DNA of 64,000 bases, from assembly GCA_964617585.1 (NCBI GenBank), contig CAZTXS010000007.1, positions 23,999 to 87,998 of the forward strand. Reading direction: 5' to 3'. Positions 7,774-14,653 of this stretch are shown piece by piece (within the stretch, counting starts at the first letter, position 1; each line of letters begins with the position of its first letter). A model generated the notes under the pieces. The model was not told the origin of the DNA, did no database searches, and saw only the letters and a list, made by a program, of their open reading frames with translations. The position numbers and the translations under genes are program-made. This DNA is from UMGS1601 sp964617585 (GTDB taxonomy: Bacteria; Bacillota; Clostridia; Oscillospirales; Ruminococcaceae).

Positions 7774-7898
7774 ATCTATGTTAAGCCAAGCAGTGAAAAA
7801 TAATACACACCATTTGACAGCTTTATAATTATAAAGTATTAATTTCGCTTTGTCAAGACTTTTTTCAAAAAATAAAAAATAATTTTTTCACTAAACTA

Positions 7899-7927
7899 TT
7901 GACAAATCATATTATATGTAATATACT
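7899..7927 (+). promoter_or_regulatory. sigma-A promoter of the leuA T-box transcript
   Basis: TTGACA, 17 nt, TATACT, placed just upstream of the T-box leader. Confidence 0.8.
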
Positions 7928-7944
7928 ATATTTACTTAATATTT

Positions 7945-8206
7945 TAAATGCGTTGATAGGAAACAAAAGTTTTTATTTCTGTGCAAAGAGAGTCGGCGGC
8001 AGGTGTAAGGCGGCGTCAGAGAAAAGCTATAACTCATCCTTGAGCAGGTGCGGTGAATCATATAATTAGCTTCACACGGGTACTCCCGTTACAGAGAAAC
8101 ACATTGTTCGATGTGGCTGAGGTGCACAGCGTAAGCTGTACATGAATGAGAGTGGTAACACGGGTATTATGCTCGTCTCTGGTTTTTATCGGAGACGAGC
8201 GTTTTT
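7945..8206 (+). promoter_or_regulatory. T-box leader (Leu) in front of leuA
   Basis: Binds uncharged tRNA and switches between a terminator and an antiterminator. Seen here are the long stem I region, the conserved T-box bulge segment AGTGGTAACACGGG (about 8151-8164), and the competing terminator GCTCGTCTC/GAGACGAGC followed by a T-run (8171-8206). A CUC Leu codon at 8033-8035, flanked by A on both sides in stem I, is the likely specifier and fits control of leuA by leucine starvation. The specifier position was judged by eye, not by folding. Confidence 0.88.
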
Positions 8207-8256
8207 AATTAGTTGCTGCTTTTCAGTCTGCATTTGAAGCGAAGGGAGCAGGCGTA

Positions 8257-8358
8257 ATGATATGCATAATGCTTAACAGGTTTTTTGAAATCAGTGAAAA
8301 ATGGTTATTTGATCGACTATGTACTTATATTAAACACGCTGATAAAGTTGTTCAATAG
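8257..8358 (+). CDS. 33-codon small ORF in the leuA leader
   Basis: ATG at 8257 is preceded by AGGGAG at 8-nt spacing, and encodes a 33-residue peptide beginning MICIMLNRFFEISEKW and ending KHADKVVQ. It lies between the T-box terminator and leuA, so it should be translated when leuA is transcribed. Its TAG stop lies inside the solo repeat module. It is not Leu-rich, so it is not a classical leader peptide. It could be a small protein or chance; no homologue is recognised. Confidence 0.4.
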   Translation: MICIMLNRFFEISEKWLFDRLCTYIKHADKVVQ

Positions 8359-8374
8359 GGCTTGCCCGTCATTA
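8351..8374 (+). repeat. solo left module of the dispersed element
   Basis: Only the left module (TTCAATAGGGCTTGCCCGTC, then ATT) is present. Sense to leuA, 66 nt upstream of its ATG, downstream of the T-box terminator. Confidence 0.75.
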
Positions 8375-8440
8375 TAAACAATAACGAAATTTTATTAGCA
8401 GGGAATACCTGCGTATATAATTTATAAGGAGGATTTATAT

Positions 8441-10111
8441 ATGAAAAATGTAAGTAAATACACCAGAGGATATTTTATGCCGCCTGAGCCTTGCTATGAC
8501 TGGGTTAAAAAGGACTATATCGACAAGGCTCCTACATGGTGCAGCGTTGACCTAAGAGATGGAAATCAGGCTCTTATTATTCCGATGAGTTTAGAAGAAA
8601 AGCTTGAGTTCTGGAATTTCCTGATTAAAGTTGGTTTTAAGGAAATTGAAATCGGATTCCCTGCCGCAAGTGAAACGGAGTATGAGTTCTGCCGAACACT
8701 TATAGAAAAAAATCTTATTCCCGATGATGTTACCATTCAGGTTTTAACGCAATCCCGTGAACATATCATAAAGAAAACCTTTGAAGCTCTTAAAGGCTGC
8801 AAGAACGCAGTTGTACATTTATATAACTCAACTTCTGTCGCTCAAAGAGAACAGGTATTTAAAAAGGACAAAAAGGATATTATAAAGATTGCTGTTGACG
8901 GTGCTAAACTTCTCAACGAATACAAAGCAAAAACTCCGGGCAAATTCAAATTTGAATATTCTCCTGAAAGCTTTACAGGAACAGAAATGGAGTTTGCACT
9001 TGAAATATGCAACGAAGTAATTGACATATGGAAACCTACTCCTGATAACAAAGTCATTATAAACCTTCCTGTTACTGTCGAAATGTCTATGCCGCACGTC
9101 TATGCTTCTCAGGTTGAATATATGTGCAAGAACTTAAACAACCGTGAGAATGTTATAGTTTCACTCCATCCTCACAACGACAGAGGATGCGGCGTTGCCG
9201 ACAGTGAAATGGGACTTCTTGCAGGTGCTGACAGAATTGAAGGAACTTTATTCGGAAACGGTGAAAGAACGGGTAATGTTGATATTGTAACAATGGCTCT
9301 TAATATGTTCTCCCATGGTGTTGACCCGGAGCTTAATTTTGAAAATCTTCCTGAAATTATAGAGGTTTATGAGCGTGTAACAAGAATGAAGGTTTATGAG
9401 CGTACTCCTTATTCAGGTTCATTGGTTTTTGCTGCATTCTCGGGCTCTCATCAGGACGCTATTGCAAAAGGCATGACGTGGCGTGAAACTAAAGATCCTG
9501 AGCACTGGTCTGTACCTTATCTTCCTATTGATCCTAAGGATATAGGAAGAGAGTATGAGGGTGATGTTATAAGAATAAACAGCCAGTCAGGAAAAGGCGG
9601 AATAGGCTATCTTCTTCAGCAACAATACGGATACGATCTGCCAAAGAAAATGAGAGAGGACTTCGGCTATGCGGTAAAGTCTGTTTCCGACCACAAGCAT
9701 AAAGAGCTTATGCCGAACGAGGTCTATGACATTTTCTGCGAGAAGTATATGAATATTGACTCTCCCGTTAAGGTTATTGAATCTCACTATATTCAACAGC
9801 CTGACGGAAAAATCACAGCCTTTGTCACTACGGATATAAAAGGAAAAGAAAGAGTAGGGACTTACCAGGCTGACGGAAACGGACGTCTTGACGCAGTTTC
9901 AAACGCTTTGAAACAAGCTTTGAATATTGATTTTTCTATTGAGGATTATAATGAACATTCTTTGGAGAAAACATCTAAATCTCAGGCTGTTTCCTATGTC
10001 GGAATAGAGCATTGCGGAAAGGTTTACTGGGGTGCGGGAAGAGATACTGATATTATTAATTCCTCAATTCTCGCATTGGTTTCGGCAATTAATAAAATTG
10101 TAAAGCTTTGA
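8441..10111 (+). CDS. leuA: 2-isopropylmalate synthase
   Basis: Condenses acetyl-CoA with 2-ketoisovalerate, the first committed step of leucine synthesis. The 556-residue chain is the long form. The HMGL-like TIM barrel has the catalytic/metal motif SVDLRDGNQAL near residue 40, the metal-binding HPHNDRGCG near 245 and GNGERTGNVD near 275. A C-terminal LeuA dimerisation/feedback domain follows (about 430-556). GGAGG lies 8 nt before the ATG. It is controlled by the upstream Leu T-box. No leuBCD genes follow, so the rest of the pathway is elsewhere. No defect was seen. Confidence 0.97.
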   Translation: MKNVSKYTRGYFMPPEPCYDWVKKDYIDKAPTWCSVDLRDGNQALIIPMSLEEKLEFWNFLIKVGFKEIEIGFPAASETEYEFCRTLIEKNLIPDDVTIQVLTQSREHIIKKTFEALKGCKNAVVHLYNSTSVAQREQVFKKDKKDIIKIAVDGAKLLNEYKAKTPGKFKFEYSPESFTGTEMEFALEICNEVIDIWKPTPDNKVIINLPVTVEMSMPHVYASQVEYMCKNLNNRENVIVSLHPHNDRGCGVADSEMGLLAGADRIEGTLFGNGERTGNVDIVTMALNMFSHGVDPELNFENLPEIIEVYERVTRMKVYERTPYSGSLVFAAFSGSHQDAIAKGMTWRETKDPEHWSVPYLPIDPKDIGREYEGDVIRINSQSGKGGIGYLLQQQYGYDLPKKMREDFGYAVKSVSDHKHKELMPNEVYDIFCEKYMNIDSPVKVIESHYIQQPDGKITAFVTTDIKGKERVGTYQADGNGRLDAVSNALKQALNIDFSIEDYNEHSLEKTSKSQAVSYVGIEHCGKVYWGAGRDTDIINSSILALVSAINKIVKL

Positions 10112-10314
10112 TAACTCACTGCGATAGAAAATCCGACGCAGCAAATTTGAAGTCCGGGAATATTGATGCAAACAAAAGACACTTCACACATACCAACCAT
10201 GAAAAAATAAGCCTAGCGGAACAGAGCAGCAATATTCTCGGCTTCAATGTACGGCTCAGCAAAGGATTTTAATTGCAAAGCAATTAAATGCAGTATATTG
10301 TTTGGAGGTAATTA

Positions 10315-10893
10315 ATGAAGCATACTATATCACAAAAATGGAGAGAAATAACAAAGACGCAGTACAATTTTGATAAAATGACAAAGGTTTTTATTATACT
10401 TCTCATTATTGTATTTAGTGCTGTGTTCGGATTTATCTATGAAACTTTATTTTACAGAGAAGATTTAGGGCATTTTGTAAAAAGAGGAACTACCTACGGT
10501 CCATGGATACCAATATACGGATTCGGAGGATTATTTATAGCTATAATCGCATATCATTTTCGGAAAAATGCAGTAGTTGTGTTTCTTCTAAGTGCTCTGA
10601 CATCAGGTATTCTTGAATTTTGTACGGGTTATTATTTATTTCATGTACATAACATTCGTTTATGGGATTATAATACGGAAATCTGGAATTGGGGAAATAT
10701 CGGAGGATATATATGTTTTCGTTCGGTAATATTTTTTGGAATATCCGGATTGTTTTTGGTGTATCTTGTTATTCCCTTCTTTCATTTTGCCGCAAACATA
10801 TGTAACAAGTGGGTTTTCCGTTTAATGACAATCGTTTTATCTGCTTTATTCTTTTTCGATATTATCATAAGCAACATATTTCCACGAGTGTGA
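10315..10893 (+). CDS. CmpB-like membrane protein (putative ABC transporter type IV family)
   Basis: 192-residue integral membrane protein of the PF06541-type family, whose function is not established. Recognised by GPWIPIYGFGG near residue 63, the EFCTGYYLFH stretch near 103 and the RLWDY motif. Five or so transmembrane segments are visible, starting with FIILLIIVFSAVFGFIY. GGAGGTAATTA precedes the ATG. It stands alone between leuA and the repeat copy at 10961, so context gives no hint of role. The transporter label is a family name only; no ATPase is adjacent. Confidence 0.82.
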   Translation: MKHTISQKWREITKTQYNFDKMTKVFIILLIIVFSAVFGFIYETLFYREDLGHFVKRGTTYGPWIPIYGFGGLFIAIIAYHFRKNAVVVFLLSALTSGILEFCTGYYLFHVHNIRLWDYNTEIWNWGNIGGYICFRSVIFFGISGLFLVYLVIPFFHFAANICNKWVFRLMTIVLSALFFFDIIISNIFPRV

Positions 10894-10960
10894 GAACTGA
10901 ATTATAAATGTAAATACAACGAAAAAATTTTGAAACTATACAAAATCAATACCAGAGTAT

Positions 10961-11094
10961 AACCTAGATAAGATATCCCCCTCTATAGGCGGCGGGTTCC
11001 ATTACCCGGTCAGCAACGGGATACATCCCCTCTGACCGGCCGGTCTGCATTGCCGACCCTTGCCGCATTGAATAACGGACAAGCCCTTACTGAA
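10961..11094 (-). repeat. dispersed hairpin element, full-length copy
   Basis: All segments are present on the minus strand but more diverged. The third stem reads GGTCAG/CTGACC where copy 1 has GTTCAG/CTGAAC, a paired change that preserves the hairpin. It lies directly before a terminator at 11096. Confidence 0.88.
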
Positions 11095-11095
11095 C

Positions 11096-11137
11096 AAAAA
11101 TCCGTTCTAAGCTCAACCGAGAACGGATTTTTTTATC
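11096..11137 (+). terminator. intrinsic terminator
   Basis: AAAATCCGTTCT/AGAACGGATTTTTTT hairpin with T-run, abutting the repeat copy and about 200 nt after the CmpB-like gene. Confidence 0.75.
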
Positions 11138-11214
11138 TCTTGAAGCTATGTAATAAAAGGTATATAATAAGAATACAGGTAATAAATTAAAGGATTTTAC
11201 CATATAAATAGGAA

Positions 11215-12183
11215 GTGATACTCATAAAGATAAAAATGTTTAAAGCTATGATCGTCACAATTTTTACCTTGGGGGCGGCATTTATTATGGCAGACAGCGC
11301 TTATGACGACAACATCTTAAAAACAAACGCATTATCAGATGAAAATGATATACAGCAAAGTTTATCTCTGAATCTCACCGCCGAGCTTACTGCAAACAGC
11401 CTGAAGCTGTCATGGAATAATATCGGCGGAGTTAAAAAATATGTAATCCTCAGGAGCAGCAAAAAGAACGGTAAATACCAAAAAATAGGCTCTGTCGGCA
11501 AGGACGCAACTGTTTTTAAAGACAAGGGTTTTAAAGGTGAAAGGAAAACCTACTACTATAAAATCAAGGCAGTTTTTCGTGCGAAGAAAAATAAAGAGCT
11601 TATATTTTCCAACGCAGTTAAAAAAACCGTTTACAAAAGAAAATCAAAGGTTGACGGAGTAACGTACATAGACGGAATTTTGATTGCAAACAAAACATAT
11701 AAGCTTCCTAAAAGCTATAACCCCGGAACAAATAAAAAAGCCTACAAGGCTTTTAAGAAAATGCAGTACGCCGCTTTAAAAGACGGAATTAATTTGTATA
11801 TTGCTTCAGGCTTTCGTTCATATTCCTATCAGAAAAAGCTTTATAACAGTTATGTAGCTGCCGACGGCAAAAAAACAGCCGATACATATTCAGCCCGGGC
11901 AGGACATTCTGAGCATCAAACAGGACTTGCATTTGATATAAACAGACCTGACAGCTCGTTTGACAATACAAAGGAAGCCTTGTGGCTTGCGGAAAATTGC
12001 GCTAAATACGGCTTTATTATAAGATATGAAAAGTCAAAGGAAAGCATAACCGGCTATAAATACGAATCATGGCATATCAGATATTTAGGAAAAAGCCTTG
12101 CCGAAGATGTTACTAAAAGCGGAAAATGTCTGGAGGAATATTTAGGCATTACTTCAAAATATAAAAAGAAACAGAGCTGTTAA
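11215..12183 (+). CDS. secreted D-Ala-D-Ala carboxypeptidase (VanY family) with fibronectin-like domain
   Basis: Probably a zinc peptidase trimming peptidoglycan stem peptides outside the cell. The C-terminal half carries the VanY/M15B signature: SGFRSYSYQ, then GHSEHQTGLAFDI with His and Asp zinc ligands, then ESWHIRY with the last His. A signal peptide (FKAMIVTIFTLGAAFIMA) is followed by a fibronectin type III-like domain (about residues 50-140, ending in YYYKIKA). The start is unclear. GTG 11215 abuts the ribosome binding site. ATG 11236 gives a good signal peptide but is about 20 nt from it. An in-frame ATA at 11224 has ideal spacing. It has no operon partners. Confidence 0.9.
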   Translation: MILIKIKMFKAMIVTIFTLGAAFIMADSAYDDNILKTNALSDENDIQQSLSLNLTAELTANSLKLSWNNIGGVKKYVILRSSKKNGKYQKIGSVGKDATVFKDKGFKGERKTYYYKIKAVFRAKKNKELIFSNAVKKTVYKRKSKVDGVTYIDGILIANKTYKLPKSYNPGTNKKAYKAFKKMQYAALKDGINLYIASGFRSYSYQKKLYNSYVAADGKKTADTYSARAGHSEHQTGLAFDINRPDSSFDNTKEALWLAENCAKYGFIIRYEKSKESITGYKYESWHIRYLGKSLAEDVTKSGKCLEEYLGITSKYKKKQSC

Positions 12184-12192
12184 GCAAAAAGG

Positions 12193-12218
12193 CCCGCAGG
12201 TTTTCTGCGGGTTTAATT
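12193..12218 (+). terminator. intrinsic terminator after the VanY-type gene
   Basis: CCCGCAG/CTGCGGG hairpin followed by TTTAATTTATTTTT. Confidence 0.8.
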
Positions 12219-12351
12219 TATTTTTGAATTTATTCCAAAGCGCTTGCAGCCGACTCAATAATTGCCATGATGGCTGCTAAAGCCTGTGTTTTGACAGTCA
12301 GCTTAATTTTTGCGATTTTTAAGACGGCAGTTAATCACCTTTTCTTTAGGT

Positions 12352-12900
12352 TTAATAATCAGCGTTTTTATCAAGACTTCTTATATACGCAAAGGTTTCT
12401 TCCTCGCCCTTTTGAGCAAGCATGACAAGAAGCGATTCAATAAGATCGGATGTTTCCGGATGAATCATACGCTTTGATTTTCCGCCCAGAAAGTATTCAA
12501 GCGGATGATTGTCATTATAGTTTTTACCCTGATACACCTTGCTTGCCGCGACTCGGTCGCAGAACATTTCAATAACATATCTCATGGGCATTTTTACGGG
12601 AGCAAGCTTCCTTTCGGTTTTGCTGTAATCAGTCCAGTATTCAAAATGATGCTTGTTCCTACCCTTATGGTGCATCCAGGCTCTCGAGTATCCGCACTTT
12701 TCACGTTCGCCTTCGTTTGGACTTTTATTTCCCAAATAATATTTAGCTCCGGCTGAAAATTCAGTCGGTGAATATTTTGACAGGTCGTGACGCAAACCCT
12801 GCCACAAAATCCCCGACTTTGCGCAATTTATTATCACCTTGTGCCTGTGTTTAGTTACGGTTAAAAAATGTTTCCAAGCTTTAAACGGCAAACGATTCAC
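12352..12900 (-). CDS. DUF5662 family protein
   Basis: 182-residue soluble protein of unknown function, recognised as DUF5662 from its His-rich pattern: HRHKVIINCAKSGILWQGL, RHDLSKYSPTEF, HHKGRNKHHFEYW and DNHPLEYFLGG. The many spaced His and Asp residues resemble an HD-like metal site, but that is inference. The start is GTG 12900 or, better spaced from GGTGAA, TTG 12891. A consensus promoter lies just upstream. Monocistronic. The 130 bp downstream of it (12221-12351) hold no gene with a normal start. Confidence 0.8.
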   Translation of the reverse strand: MNRLPFKAWKHFLTVTKHRHKVIINCAKSGILWQGLRHDLSKYSPTEFSAGAKYYLGNKSPNEGEREKCGYSRAWMHHKGRNKHHFEYWTDYSKTERKLAPVKMPMRYVIEMFCDRVAASKVYQGKNYNDNHPLEYFLGGKSKRMIHPETSDLIESLLVMLAQKGEEETFAYIRSLDKNADY

Positions 12901-12925
12901 CTCTTTTGCGAAATATACTGTATTT

Positions 12926-12954
12926 ATTCTATCACAGAAACATTAAAAAAGCAA
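12926..12954 (-). promoter_or_regulatory. sigma-A promoter of the DUF5662 gene
   Basis: Minus strand TTGCTT (12949-12954), 17 nt, TAGAAT (12926-12931). Confidence 0.55.
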
Positions 12955-13017
12955 TTTAACTTCGGTATTTTGCCGCCGTATTATTTATGATTGTAATTTA
13001 ACACATACGCCTGCAAC

Positions 13018-13046
13018 TTGACACTTATATATAATTATTGTATAAT
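13018..13046 (+). promoter_or_regulatory. perfect consensus sigma-A promoter
   Basis: TTGACA, exactly 17 nt, TATAAT: both boxes match consensus. It drives the membrane protein-GT2-YfhO operon, suggesting strong, probably constitutive expression. Confidence 0.85.
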
Positions 13047-13103
13047 TTTTAATTGAAGTATAAGTTAAATACTCATATTTTAGGAGTAAAAGAAGGGGTT
13101 TTA

Positions 13104-13685
13104 ATGCACCAAATATTTTGGGGACTTTTGTTTTTGTTGTTTGATATTAACGTTTCCTCTCACAGCATTGACGTTCTTCCTGACTTTATAGGCTGGATAC
13201 TTATAGCTGTCGGTATGAAAAAGCTGTCGCAGCATTCCAAAGTTTTTAACGGCATGACCGTTATGGGAATAATAATGACTTTGATAAGCGCTTTTCAGAC
13301 CGTTATTTATTTTTTAGGGGAAAAAAGGTTCGCATATACATATGCTGCAAAACAATTCTCCGTAAGCAATTCGGATTCAGTTTTTATTATTAACACCGCA
13401 TTCTGGATTTTGAAATTGTCGGCGCTTACTATAGCGGTTCTTGCGCTTGCTAAAATAAAAGACAGAATCAGCGACACAAAAAGCATCAAAAGATTCAGAT
13501 GCGTTTGGTTTTCGGCGTTGGGAATTGAAATTTTCGCTTATCTATACAGGAATCTGATTATGAGTTATCTTCCTGAATCGGCTCAAAAAGCCGTTATTCA
13601 GATTTTAGTTATAGGAGTTATATTTTTCAAAATCTGGTTTCTGTTTGATGAATTTAAAATTGCCAAGGATTATAAGCCGTATTAA
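13104..13685 (+). CDS. membrane protein, first gene of the glycosylation operon
   Basis: About 193 residues, of unknown function, with five or six hydrophobic segments (IFWGLLFLLFDI; FIGWILIAVGM; VMGIIMTLISAF; ALTIAVLALA; IQILVIGVIFF). The segment DVLPDFIGWILIAVGMKKL is characteristic of small uncharacterised Clostridia membrane proteins. ATG 13104 is chosen, with AAGGGG 6-7 nt upstream; the longer TTG start at 13053 has no ribosome binding site. It is 17 nt before the GT2 gene and cotranscribed with it from the consensus promoter. Being encoded with a GT2 and a YfhO protein, it might help flip or handle the lipid-linked sugar, but this is only suggested by context. Confidence 0.78.
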   Translation: MHQIFWGLLFLLFDINVSSHSIDVLPDFIGWILIAVGMKKLSQHSKVFNGMTVMGIIMTLISAFQTVIYFLGEKRFAYTYAAKQFSVSNSDSVFIINTAFWILKLSALTIAVLALAKIKDRISDTKSIKRFRCVWFSALGIEIFAYLYRNLIMSYLPESAQKAVIQILVIGVIFFKIWFLFDEFKIAKDYKPY

Positions 13686-13702
13686 TATAAGGGGGAAGTA
13701 AA

Positions 13703-14632
13703 ATGCTGTCTGTAATTATACCCAGCTATAATGAAGAAAAAAATATCGAAAACACAGCGAACGTCGTATCAGAAATTATGAAAAAAAACGATATAGATTA
13801 TGAACTTGTTTTCGTAAACGACGGTTCAAAGGACAAAACGTGGGAAATTATTTCACGGCTGGCAGATGAGCGTGATAGCATTTCAGGAGTTAATTTTTCA
13901 AGAAACTTCGGAAAAGAAAGCGCAATTTTCGCAGGCTTGAAAGAAGCTAAGGGCGACGCCTGTGTTTTAATGGACTGCGATCTTCAGCACCCTCCGCAGG
14001 TTATTGTTGAAATGTATAAGATTTGGAAAAATAACTATGATATTGACGTTGTTGAAGGGCGGAAATCAGACAGAGGTAAAGAAAATCCCGTTTACAAATG
14101 CTTTTCTCTATTGTTTTATAAATTAATAAAAAGCGCCTCAGGGCTTGATATGAAAGCGGCTTCCGACTTTAAGCTACTGGACAGGAAGGTTGTTGACAGC
14201 TTAAACGAAATGCCTGAGCGTCTGACCTTTTTCAGAGCGATGTCAAGTTGGGTAGGCTTTAACACTCAAACCGTTTATTTTGAGGTAGCTGAACGTCATG
14301 ACGGCGAGTCAAAATGGTCGCTGAAGTCGCTTATAAAGTATGCAGTAAATTCTATATCGTCATTCACGTCGGCTCCGCTTCACATAGTCACCGTAATAGG
14401 CTTTATTATGCTTCTCTGTTCTGTTGTACTCGGTGTTCAGACTCTGTGGAGATTCGTCCACGGAAGCAGCGAGGGCTTCACGACGGTTATACTCTTGATT
14501 CTGCTTACCTCAAGCCTTATAATGATAAGCTTAGGCATAATAGGCTTTTATCTTTCTAAAATCTACGAAGAAATCAAATGCAGACCCAGATATATCATAT
14601 CAGACAGAAAAAAGAGCGGCAACCTAAAATAA
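13703..14632 (+). CDS. membrane-anchored GT2 glycosyltransferase (CsbB/GtrB-like)
   Basis: Probably transfers a sugar from a nucleotide donor to undecaprenyl phosphate on the cytoplasmic face. The GT-A domain has SVIIPSYNEE, VNDGSKDKTW, and the DXD-like MDCDLQHPP near residue 95. Two C-terminal transmembrane helices follow (HIVTVIGFIMLLCSVVLG; ILLILLTSSLIMISLGIIG), the layout of CsbB, GtrB and related polyprenyl-phosphate glycosyltransferases. AAGGGGGAAG precedes the ATG. The YfhO-type gene starts 21 nt downstream; in Bacillus and Listeria a CsbB-like and a YfhO-like protein together glycosylate lipoteichoic acid. The sugar is unknown. Confidence 0.92.
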   Translation: MLSVIIPSYNEEKNIENTANVVSEIMKKNDIDYELVFVNDGSKDKTWEIISRLADERDSISGVNFSRNFGKESAIFAGLKEAKGDACVLMDCDLQHPPQVIVEMYKIWKNNYDIDVVEGRKSDRGKENPVYKCFSLLFYKLIKSASGLDMKAASDFKLLDRKVVDSLNEMPERLTFFRAMSSWVGFNTQTVYFEVAERHDGESKWSLKSLIKYAVNSISSFTSAPLHIVTVIGFIMLLCSVVLGVQTLWRFVHGSSEGFTTVILLILLTSSLIMISLGIIGFYLSKIYEEIKCRPRYIISDRKKSGNLK

Positions 14633-14653
14633 TGTTTTTCAGGAGCGTGCTTC

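Noticed and set aside
12230..12325. 31-codon open frame downstream of the DUF5662 gene ending in IIESAASALE
   Set aside because: Its sequence is protein-like, but no ATG, GTG or TTG begins it at a sensible distance from the GGTGAT upstream; too weak to call.
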